Positions 39,781-46,321 of a DNA stretch of 46,321 nucleotides are shown one piece after another (position 1 is the stretch's first letter; every line of letters begins with the position of its first letter). Both the position numbers and the translations under genes were made by a program. Location: the NCBI RefSeq assembly GCF_021606685.1, contig NZ_WKCB01000046.1:1-46321 (forward strand), written 5' to 3'. The stretch is from Pseudomonas syringae. Its GTDB lineage: Bacteria; Pseudomonadota; Gammaproteobacteria; Pseudomonadales; Pseudomonadaceae. Below the pieces are notes generated by a model. The model was not told where the DNA came from. It made no database searches and saw only the letters and a list, made by a program, of their open reading frames with translations.

Positions 39781-40440
39781 TCAGTCGGCCGGCTTGATGC
39801 CGCAACCCTTGAGAATGATGTGGATCAGGTTGGTGCCGGCGTCTTCCATATCCTGCTTGGTCAGCTTGGTGCGACCGGTGACGCGGCAGATCTGGGTGGC
39901 AAAGTCGGCATAGTGCTGCGTGCTGCCCCACAGCAGGAAAATCAGGTGCACCGGGTCGACGGGGTCCATCTTGCCGGCATCGATCCAGGCCTGGAACACG
40001 GCGGCCCGGCCGCTGAACCAGGCGCGGTAGTCCTGGCTGAAATATTCGGTCAGGCATTCGCCGCCGCTGATGATCTCCATCGCGAAGATCCGCGAAGCCT
40101 GGGGTTGGCGCCGCGAGAATTCCATCTTGGTGCGGATATAGCGGGTGAGCGCCACAGCCGGGTCGTCATCGGCGGTCAGGGCGTTGAAGGTGCTGTCCCA
40201 CAGTTCCAGAATATTGCTGAGCACCGCGATATACAGGCCCAGCTTATTGGTGAAGTAATAGTGCAAGTTAGCCTTGGGCAACCCGGCGCTGGCCGCGATG
40301 GTGTTCATGCTGGTGCCTTTGTAGCCATGGCGCGCGAACTCATCCTCAGCCGCCTGGAGAATCGCTTGTTCGTTCTTTTGCCGGATACGGCTGGCGGGTT
40401 TACCGGCGGGGTTGCTGTGGGCAGGAACTTCGAGGCTCAT
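39781..40440 (-). CDS. TetR-family regulator, RutR-like
   Basis: A 219-aa TetR regulator. HTH: RQKNEQAILQAAEDEFARHGYKGTSMNTIAASAGLPKANLHYYFTNK in outline (residues 20-66). The C-terminal domain with FAMEIISGGECLTEYF and HLIFLLWGSTQHYADF matches the RutR group, which senses uracil or thymine and controls pyrimidine and purine metabolism. The NCS2 permease gene 87 bases upstream in the same direction is the likely target or partner. Start ATG 40440; the frame extends upstream without a good ribosome site. Confidence 0.87.
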   Translation of the reverse strand: MSLEVPAHSNPAGKPASRIRQKNEQAILQAAEDEFARHGYKGTSMNTIAASAGLPKANLHYYFTNKLGLYIAVLSNILELWDSTFNALTADDDPAVALTRYIRTKMEFSRRQPQASRIFAMEIISGGECLTEYFSQDYRAWFSGRAAVFQAWIDAGKMDPVDPVHLIFLLWGSTQHYADFATQICRVTGRTKLTKQDMEDAGTNLIHIILKGCGIKPAD

Positions 40441-40527
40441 GGAGGTTTCCGTGCAGATCGATGATGGCGACGTGTGCACAGATAACCCACCCTCAAGCCC
40501 CAGACAAGTCCCGATGCAATAAAACCG

Positions 40528-41922
40528 TCAAAGCGGTTCCAGGCTGTCGTTTTCCGACGTGCGGTTTGCGGCAGCCGAGGTCGCTTTGGCCTCCGGCAAT
40601 AACAGGCACAACACAATGGCCGTGAGCCCGCCGCTGGTGATGGCCGAGTCGAAGAGGTTCTGCACCAGCGTCGGCATCAAATGCAGCAAATTCGGTTGGG
40701 CGGCGATGCCCAGGCCAACGCCAAACGAGGTTGCGATTATCAGCATGCTGCGCCGGTCCAGCGGTGCCTGGGCGAGGATGCGCACGCCAGCGGCGGCGAC
40801 GCTGCCAAACATCACCAACGTTGCGCCGCCCAATACCGGCTTGGGAATTTGCTGCAGCACTGCGCCGACCATTGGAAACAGACCCAGGCAAAACAGCACC
40901 ACGCCGATGTACAAGCCCACATAGCGGCTAGCGACGCCCGTGAGTTGGATCACGCCGTTATTCTGCGCAAAGGTGGTGTTGGGGAAGGCGCTGAACGTGG
41001 CGGCGATCATGCAACTGACGCCATCGCCGAGCACGCCACCCTTGAGCCGGCTTATATAAGAAGGGCCGCTGATGGGCTGGCGGGCGATCATGCAGTTGGC
41101 GGTAAGGTCGCCCACGGTTTCGATGCTGCTGATCAGATAAATCAGCGCGATCGGTAGGAAAGCGCTCCAGTCGAAGCTGAAACCAAAGCGAAACGGGATC
41201 GGCACGCTCACCAGCGGCAGATCGGGCAGGGCTTGGGGTACCAGCTTGCCGCTGAACCACGCCGCCAGGCTGCCGACCGCCAGGCCGATGATGATTGCTG
41301 ATAAGCGAACCCATGGGGTGTTCGAACGGTTGAGCAGAATAATCGTCAGCACCACGAACAGGCCCAATGCCAGGTTGGTCGGCGCACCGAAGTCCGGTGC
41401 ATTGAAGCCGCCACCCAGATCGGTGATGCCGACTTTGATCAGGCTGATGCCTATCAACGTAATCACAATCCCGGTGACAAGCGGAGTGATCACGCGGCGC
41501 AACTGGCCGATAAAGCGGCTCAGCACGATTTGCACTGCTGCACCGAAAAAACACACGCCGAAAATCATCGCCAGGATGTCTTCCGGACTGCCGCCGCGTT
41601 GCTTGACCAGGAAACCCGCCGACAACACTGCGCCGAGAAACGCAAAGCTGGTGCCTTGCAGGCAGATCATGCCGGCGCCGATGCCGAACGGCCTGCGCGC
41701 CTGGATGAAGGTGCCTACGCCGGACACCATCAGCGCCATGCTGATGAGGTAGGGCAGGTGAGCGGTAAGGCCCAGGGTGGAGCCGATAATCAGCGGCGGG
41801 GTGATGATGCCGACGAAGGCAGCCAGTACATGTTGCAAGGCGGCCAGTAATGCAGGCACGGGTTTGGGCCGGTCGTCGAGGCCGTAGATCAGGTCGCTGG
41901 GGCTGGAGGATTCTGGAGGCAT
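40528..41922 (-). CDS. NCS2-family nucleobase:cation symporter (xanthine/uric acid type)
   Basis: A 464-aa membrane protein with ~14 helices. NCS2 hallmarks: LQHVLAAFVGIITPPLI (the QH motif in helix 1), LISSIETVGDLTANC (helix 8, conserved Glu) and QNNGVIQLTGVASRYVG (helix 10 signature). The last matches xanthine and uric acid carriers (XanQ/UacT) better than uracil carriers. It imports a purine with H+ or Na+. It lies 88 bases after bauR in the same direction and 87 bases before the RutR-like gene. The start is uncertain: ATG 41922 (MPPESSSPSD) lacks a strong ribosome site, and TTG at 41970 or in between is possible. The purine deaminases nearby (34.5 and 36.8 kb) fit a nucleobase theme. Confidence 0.87.
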   Translation of the reverse strand: MPPESSSPSDLIYGLDDRPKPVPALLAALQHVLAAFVGIITPPLIIGSTLGLTAHLPYLISMALMVSGVGTFIQARRPFGIGAGMICLQGTSFAFLGAVLSAGFLVKQRGGSPEDILAMIFGVCFFGAAVQIVLSRFIGQLRRVITPLVTGIVITLIGISLIKVGITDLGGGFNAPDFGAPTNLALGLFVVLTIILLNRSNTPWVRLSAIIIGLAVGSLAAWFSGKLVPQALPDLPLVSVPIPFRFGFSFDWSAFLPIALIYLISSIETVGDLTANCMIARQPISGPSYISRLKGGVLGDGVSCMIAATFSAFPNTTFAQNNGVIQLTGVASRYVGLYIGVVLFCLGLFPMVGAVLQQIPKPVLGGATLVMFGSVAAAGVRILAQAPLDRRSMLIIATSFGVGLGIAAQPNLLHLMPTLVQNLFDSAITSGGLTAIVLCLLLPEAKATSAAANRTSENDSLEPL

Positions 41923-42010
41923 GGCGGGCAAACTCAAGGCGGACGGTTCAAGGTCCTTGTACCCTTGCAAAAAGCTGTCCAGTTGCTCAGCTTTTTGCTC
42001 AAGGCCCGAG

Positions 42011-42931
42011 TTAGCGCGTTGCCGCCAGACTTTCCAGAAAGCTTTCCAGCACCAAATGGGGGCGACGCCCTTTGCGCGTGACCGATGCGAGGCTTAAATC
42101 GTAAAAGCGCGTAGCTGATTTCAGCGCGCGCAGTCGGCCTTGTTGTACCCATAGGCTGGCGTAGTGGTCGGGGAGGTAGCCGATGTAGCGGCCGGTCAGG
42201 ATCAGGAACGCCATGCCCTCCCGGTCCGAGGCACTGGCAGTGCAGTTGAGCGCTTGGTAATGAGCCTGGATATCGGCGGGCAGGCGGAACGTTGGGGCGA
42301 TGGCGTCCTGGCTGTTGATGCGTTCGTCGCCCAATTGCTTGTCGTCGGCATAAAACAGCGGGTGGCCCACCGCGCAATAAAGCAGCGAGCGTTCGCTATA
42401 CAGCGGCTGGTACTCCAGGCCCGAGAGCGCGCTGGCCTGGGGCACTACGCCGACATGCAGGCGGCCGTCGAGCACGCCTTGTTCGACTTCATTGGGCGCG
42501 ATCATGCGGATCTGGATCTGTACGTCCGGGCCGCGCTCCTTCAACTGCGCCAAGGCATGGGTGATGCGCATGTGGGGCAGAGTGACCAGGTTGTCGGTCA
42601 GGCCGATGATCAACTCACCGCGCAGGTGCTGGTGCAGGCCGTTGACCTCGGTGCGGAAACTCTCCAGCGCACTTAATAGTTGCAGCGCCGATTGGTAGAC
42701 CTCGCGACCTTCTTCGGTCAGCGAGAAACCCGCGCGCCCGCGTTGGCACAGTCTTAAACCGAGGCGTTGCTCCAGGTCGCTCATCTGCTGGCTGATGGCC
42801 GAGCGGCCAATGCCCAGCACTGTTTCCGCCGCCGAGAAGCCGCCGCATTCAACCACGCTGCGAAAGATGCGCAACAGGCGGATATCGAAGTCGCTGACTT
42901 GGGCCAGAGGGTCGGGTCGTCGGCTGCTCAT
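42011..42931 (-). CDS. bauR: LysR-family regulator of beta-alanine catabolism (BauR)
   Basis: A 306-aa LysR regulator. HTH: FDIRLLRIFRSVVECGGFSAAETVLGIGRSAISQQMSDLEQRLG in outline. The effector domain has ELIIGLTDNLVTLP and REGMAFLILTGRYIGYLPDH. Divergent from the beta-alanine transaminase gene with a 125-base spacer, exactly the bauR-bauA arrangement of P. aeruginosa (PA0133-PA0132), where BauR activates the bau operon with beta-alanine. ATG at 42931. Confidence 0.9.
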   Translation of the reverse strand: MSSRRPDPLAQVSDFDIRLLRIFRSVVECGGFSAAETVLGIGRSAISQQMSDLEQRLGLRLCQRGRAGFSLTEEGREVYQSALQLLSALESFRTEVNGLHQHLRGELIIGLTDNLVTLPHMRITHALAQLKERGPDVQIQIRMIAPNEVEQGVLDGRLHVGVVPQASALSGLEYQPLYSERSLLYCAVGHPLFYADDKQLGDERINSQDAIAPTFRLPADIQAHYQALNCTASASDREGMAFLILTGRYIGYLPDHYASLWVQQGRLRALKSATRFYDLSLASVTRKGRRPHLVLESFLESLAATR

Positions 42932-43056
42932 AGTTTAGTGAAGGCCTGACTGAAGGTTAGAAGAGTTGAATTTCACCGACTTTATCCCCGTGGCAATTTA
43001 GCTGCAAGAACGCTTTTCAATCCCGACGCTGCCTTTTGCCCTGCGAGGTTTTGCTG

Positions 43057-44406
43057 ATGAACATGCCCGAAAACGCCCCTTCGTCCCTGGCCAGCCAACT
43101 CAAGTTGGATGCGCACTGGATGCCCTACACCGCCAACCGTAACTTCCAGCGTGACCCGCGCCTGATCGTGGCCGCCGAAGGCAGCTGGTTGACGGATGAC
43201 AAGGGGCGCAAGGTGTACGACTCGTTGTCGGGCCTGTGGACGTGCGGCGCCGGGCATACCCGCAAGGAAATCCAGGAAGCAGTCGCCAAGCAACTGGGCA
43301 CCCTGGACTACTCCCCGGGCTTCCAATACGGTCATCCGTTGTCCTTCCAACTGGCGGAAAAGATCACCGATCTGACCCCGGGTAACCTGAACCACGTGTT
43401 CTTCACCGATTCCGGTTCCGAGTGTGCCGACACGGCGGTGAAGATGGTGCGCGCGTACTGGCGCCTGAAAGGCCAGGCCACCAAGACCAAGATGATCGGC
43501 CGCGCCCGTGGCTACCACGGTGTGAACATCGCCGGTACTAGCCTGGGCGGCGTCAATGGCAACCGTAAAATGTTCGGCCAGGCAATGATGGACGTTGACC
43601 ATTTGCCCCACACCCTGCTGGCAAGCAATGCCTTTTCCCGTGGCATGCCGGAGCAGGGCGGTATCGCCCTGGCCGATGAGTTGCTCAAGCTGATCGAGTT
43701 GCACGATGCGTCGAACATCGCAGCGGTGTTCGTCGAGCCGATGGCCGGTTCGGCCGGCGTCCTGGTACCGCCACAGGGTTACCTCAAGCGCCTGCGCGAG
43801 ATCTGTGACCAGCACAACATTCTGTTGGTGTTCGACGAAGTCATCACCGGTTTCGGCCGTACCGGTTCGATGTTCGGTGCCGACAGCTTTGGCGTGACCC
43901 CGGACTTGATGTGCATTGCCAAGCAAGTCACTAACGGCGCGATCCCGATGGGCGCGGTGATTGCCAGCAGCGAGATCTACCAGACCTTCATGAACCAGGC
44001 GACGCCGGAGTACGCGGTGGAATTCCCCCACGGCTACACCTACTCGGCGCACCCGGTCGCTTGCGCGGCTGGCCTGGCGGCATTGGACCTGTTGCAGAAG
44101 GAAAACCTGGTGCAGAGCGTAGCCGAAGTCGCACCGCACTTTGAGAATGCGCTGCACGGGTTGAAGGGCAGCAAGAACGTAATCGACATCCGTAACTATG
44201 GCCTGGCCGGCGCAATCCAGATTGCCCCGCGTGATGGTGATGCGATCGTGCGTCCATTCGAGGCCGGCATGGCCTTGTGGAAAGCCGGTTTCTACGTGCG
44301 CTTCGGCGGCGACACCCTGCAGTTCGGGCCAACCTTCAACAGCAAGCCGCAGGACCTGGATCGTCTGTTCGACGCGGTCGGCGAAGTGCTGAACAAGATC
44401 GACTGA
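43057..44406 (+). CDS. bauA: Beta-alanine:pyruvate transaminase (omega-amino acid transaminase)
   Basis: A 449-aa class III aminotransferase. PLP lysine Lys289 in CIAKQVTNGAIPMG, the preceding LLVFDEVITGFGRTG, GSECADTAVKMVRAYW, and RARGYHGVNIAGTS. The substrate is beta-alanine (and other omega-amines) with pyruvate, giving malonate semialdehyde and alanine. Start ATG 43057 (MNMPENAPSS) with GAGG upstream; a longer frame starting at 43036 is less likely. Followed after 41 bases by the aldehyde dehydrogenase that uses its product. Confidence 0.95.
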   Translation: MNMPENAPSSLASQLKLDAHWMPYTANRNFQRDPRLIVAAEGSWLTDDKGRKVYDSLSGLWTCGAGHTRKEIQEAVAKQLGTLDYSPGFQYGHPLSFQLAEKITDLTPGNLNHVFFTDSGSECADTAVKMVRAYWRLKGQATKTKMIGRARGYHGVNIAGTSLGGVNGNRKMFGQAMMDVDHLPHTLLASNAFSRGMPEQGGIALADELLKLIELHDASNIAAVFVEPMAGSAGVLVPPQGYLKRLREICDQHNILLVFDEVITGFGRTGSMFGADSFGVTPDLMCIAKQVTNGAIPMGAVIASSEIYQTFMNQATPEYAVEFPHGYTYSAHPVACAAGLAALDLLQKENLVQSVAEVAPHFENALHGLKGSKNVIDIRNYGLAGAIQIAPRDGDAIVRPFEAGMALWKAGFYVRFGGDTLQFGPTFNSKPQDLDRLFDAVGEVLNKID

Positions 44407-44447
44407 TTTCTCTCCTTCTATATAGAACAACTTTTCAGGAGCCCTGC

Positions 44448-45941
44448 ATGAGCCTTATCCAGCATTTGATCAACGGTGAGTTGGTCAACGACAGCGGTCG
44501 CAGTGCCGACGTGTACAACCCGTCCACCGGCCAGGTGATCCACCAGGTGCCGTTGGCCAGCCGTGAAACCATTCAACAGGCAATCGACGCGGCCAAGGCG
44601 GCGTTCCCGGCGTGGCGTAATACCCCGCCGGCAAAACGCGCCCAGGTGATGTTTCGTTTCAAGCAACTGCTGGAGCAGAACGAGGCGCGTATCTCGCAAC
44701 TGATCAGCGAGGAACACGGCAAGACGCTGGAAGACGCCGCTGGCGAATTGAAGCGCGGGATCGAGAACGTGGAATACGCGTGCTCGGCACCGGAGATTCT
44801 GAAGGGCGAGTACAGCCGTAACGTAGGACCGAACATTGATGCGTGGTCGGATTTCCAGCCGCTGGGTGTAGTGGCCGGTATCACACCGTTCAACTTCCCG
44901 GCGATGGTGCCGCTGTGGATGTACCCATTGGCCATCGTCTGCGGTAACTGTTTCATCCTCAAACCCTCGGAGCGTGACCCAAGCTCGACGTTGCTGATTG
45001 CACAACTGTTGCAGGAAGCCGGTCTGCCTAAAGGTGTGCTGAGCGTGGTGCACGGTGACAAGGGTGCGGTGGATGCGCTGATCGAAGCGCCGGAGGTCAA
45101 AGCGCTGAGCTTTGTGGGGTCAACGCCGATTGCCGAATACATCTATTCCGAGGCGACCAAGCGCGGTAAGCGTGTGCAGGCGCTGGGTGGGGCGAAAAAC
45201 CATGCGGTGCTGATGCCGGACGCGGACCTGGATAACGCGGTGAGTGCGCTGATGGGCGCGGCTTATGGTTCCTGCGGTGAGCGTTGCATGGCGATCTCGG
45301 TGGCCGTGTGCGTGGGTGACCAAGTGGCGGACGCATTGATCGCCAAGCTGGTGCCGCAGGTCAAGGCGCTGAAGATTGGTGCAGGCACGTCCTGCGGCCT
45401 GGACATGGGGCCGTTGGTGACAGGGCAGGCACGGGACAAGGTCAGTGGCTATATAGAAGACGGTGTTTCTTCGGGTGCCAAGTTGGTCGTGGATGGTCGC
45501 GGGCTGAGCGTTGCTGGCCACGAGGAGGGGTTCTTCCTGGGGGGCAGTCTGTTTGATCATGTGACGCCTGAAATGCGTATCTACAAAGAAGAGATCTTCG
45601 GGCCGGTGTTGTGCGTGGTTCGGGTGGATAGCCTGGAAGCGGCAATGCAGCTGATCAACGATCACGAGTATGGCAACGGTACCTGCATCTTTACCCGCGA
45701 CGGTGAAGCGGCGCGGCTGTTCTGTGACGAGATTGAAGTGGGCATGGTGGGGGTGAACGTTCCATTGCCGGTGCCGGTGGCGTACCACAGCTTCGGCGGC
45801 TGGAAGCGTTCGTTGTTTGGCGACTTGCATGCCTATGGCCCGGATGGGGTGCGGTTCTATACCCGGCGCAAGGCGATTACCCAGCGTTGGCCACAGCGGG
45901 CCAGCCACGAAGCATCGCAGTTTGCCTTTCCCAGTTTGTAA
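44448..45941 (+). CDS. bauC: CoA-acylating malonate/methylmalonate semialdehyde dehydrogenase
   Basis: A 497-aa aldehyde dehydrogenase of the MmsA group. The catalytic cysteine is Cys280 in YGSCGERCMAIS. GxxGG-type cofactor region: LSFVGSTPIAEYIYSEA. Further motifs are ITPFNFPAMVPLWMYPLAI, EIFGPVLCVVRV and GVNVPLPVPVAYHSFGGWK. These enzymes are NAD- and CoA-dependent, converting malonate semialdehyde to acetyl-CoA and CO2 (or methylmalonate semialdehyde to propionyl-CoA). As the gene after bauA, malonate semialdehyde is the likely substrate (PA0130/bauC). An mmsA-type role in valine breakdown is the alternative. Start ATG 44448 with AGGAG; the ORF open upstream overlaps bauA. Note that bauB and bauD are absent here. 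Confidence 0.92.
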   Translation: MSLIQHLINGELVNDSGRSADVYNPSTGQVIHQVPLASRETIQQAIDAAKAAFPAWRNTPPAKRAQVMFRFKQLLEQNEARISQLISEEHGKTLEDAAGELKRGIENVEYACSAPEILKGEYSRNVGPNIDAWSDFQPLGVVAGITPFNFPAMVPLWMYPLAIVCGNCFILKPSERDPSSTLLIAQLLQEAGLPKGVLSVVHGDKGAVDALIEAPEVKALSFVGSTPIAEYIYSEATKRGKRVQALGGAKNHAVLMPDADLDNAVSALMGAAYGSCGERCMAISVAVCVGDQVADALIAKLVPQVKALKIGAGTSCGLDMGPLVTGQARDKVSGYIEDGVSSGAKLVVDGRGLSVAGHEEGFFLGGSLFDHVTPEMRIYKEEIFGPVLCVVRVDSLEAAMQLINDHEYGNGTCIFTRDGEAARLFCDEIEVGMVGVNVPLPVPVAYHSFGGWKRSLFGDLHAYGPDGVRFYTRRKAITQRWPQRASHEASQFAFPSL

Positions 45942-45955
45942 CGACGGGTGATTGA

Positions 45956-45981
45956 AAGCCGGCCCCCTGGGGCCGGCTTTT
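45956..45981 (+). terminator. Rho-independent terminator of the bau operon
   Basis: Perfect 11-bp GC stem (AAGCCGGCCCC / GGGGCCGGCTT) with a 3-base loop and a short T-run (TTTTGTGTTTT), 14 bases after the bauC stop. It isolates the rRNA promoters downstream. Confidence 0.92.
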
Positions 45982-46031
45982 GTGTTTTCGGGGGCTTTTT
46001 GACCGATATGACAGAAATGTGAAAAAAGGTG

Positions 46032-46059
46032 TTGACGGCAGATTCTGGAAGTCTATAAT
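46032..46059 (+). promoter_or_regulatory. rRNA operon promoter P1
   Basis: -35 TTGACG (46032-46037), 16-bp spacer, -10 TATAAT (46054-46059), then a GC-rich discriminator CGCCCC. An A-rich stretch (GTGAAAAAAGG) just upstream can be an UP element. The arrangement matches promoters of Pseudomonas rrn operons. Confidence 0.9.
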
Positions 46060-46234
46060 TCGCCCCACTTCCGGCGCAGTCGAAACGGAAAACTCCTTGG
46101 TAAACAAAGAGTTATGCGAGATTCGACAGCGAGTTGCTTGAGTTCATCCAAGCCCAGAAGGAGTTGGTAGAGCGGTGTTGTTTGGCTCTATTAGCGTTTC
46201 GATCTTCTCGGTCGAAAGCGGAGAAAAAGAGGTG

Positions 46235-46262
46235 TTGACAGCAGCGTGTAACGCTGTAGAAT
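46235..46262 (+). promoter_or_regulatory. rRNA operon promoter P2
   Basis: -35 TTGACA (46235-46240), 16-bp spacer, -10 TAGAAT (46257-46262), followed by CGCCTCCCGC, the GC-rich discriminator expected for growth-rate and stringent control. GAGAAAAAGAGG precedes it. The two promoters share the 16-bp spacing and a TTCGCC after the -10. Confidence 0.9.
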
Positions 46263-46321
46263 TCGCCTCCCGCTAACGAGAGATCGGAAGCGCAAGTGGT
46301 TGAAGTTGTTGAAGAAATCTT
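46263..46321 (+). other. Leader of a 16S-23S-5S rRNA operon, cut by the window edge
   Basis: From the P2 discriminator the sequence runs CTAACGAGAGATCGGAAGCG and continues with AAGTGGTTGAAGTTGTTGAA to the edge, which I recognise as the rRNA leader of Pseudomonas. The 16S gene should begin about 100-200 bases beyond the window. No rRNA-coding sequence is inside the window. Confidence 0.8.

Noticed and set aside
42982..44430. 482-aa ORF on the minus strand opposite bauA
   Set aside because: Antisense to a clear transaminase; no domain pattern; typical GC-rich shadow.
46263..46321. Start of the 16S rRNA gene
   Set aside because: The sequence to the right edge is leader only; the conserved 5' end of 16S rRNA is not reached.

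Overview
The window is chromosomal DNA from a Pseudomonas, most likely the P. fluorescens group. The evidence is GC-rich coding sequence with strong G/C third-position bias, Pseudomonas-type REP palindromes (core GGGCTTGCCCCCG or GCGGGCTTGC), and gene sets I recognise from P. aeruginosa: pprAB with the Flp/Tad locus, bauR-bauA-bauC, and the PA0142-like and PA0148-like deaminases. Gene names are by recognition of sequence and context; no search was run.

Layout. 1-2.3 kb: a MazG-like gene running off the damaged left end, the tRNA methyltransferase CmoM, and two paralogous DUF4136 lipoproteins. 2.4-17.4 kb: a complete Flp/Tad pilus locus. tadG (+) converges on pprA (sensor kinase) and a TadE/F-like minor pilin (-). 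The prepilin peptidase fppA and regulator pprB (+) follow, then the long minus-strand assembly operon rcpC-rcpA-tadZ-tadA-tadB-tadC-tadD-DUF3613, most of it translationally coupled. Divergent from it are flp and a stand-alone receiver protein. 17.4-21.3 kb: an outer-membrane TpsB transporter with no TpsA partner, beside a glycine-rich repeat lipoprotein. 21.3-25.0 kb: a MaoC hydratase, a high-molecular-weight FabG and a thiolase, which together look like an acyl-CoA module. 25-26 kb: a RIO-like kinase.

26.1-29.5 kb: copper homeostasis. cueR is coupled to the end of the Cu(I) exporter gene copA, and copZ has its own promoter. copA and copZ carry CueR-type promoters with the same 19-bp spacer, and they flank a small secreted protein of unknown role. 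29.5-34.3 kb: a Bcr/CflA exporter, a 60-aa protein, a quinone-reductase-like/ABM monooxygenase pair with a divergent LysR regulator, and an ArsR-type regulator. 34.4-42 kb: nucleobase and stress genes, namely adenine deaminase, a Ca2+/H+ antiporter, 8-oxoguanine deaminase, an SDR, a YigZ protein, a RutR-like TetR regulator and an NCS2 purine permease. 42-46 kb: beta-alanine catabolism (bauR, bauA, bauC) closed by a strong terminator. The window ends in the tandem promoters and leader of a ribosomal RNA operon whose 16S gene lies just beyond the right edge.

The least explained part is 16.4-21.1 kb: the lone receiver beside flp, the orphan TpsB and the repeat lipoprotein, all next to the Tad/PprAB locus. 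A second pattern is that every convergent gene pair separated by more than about 10 bases has a REP inverted pair between its genes. The first ~130 bases look like sequencing decay of a real mazG-like gene rather than biology.
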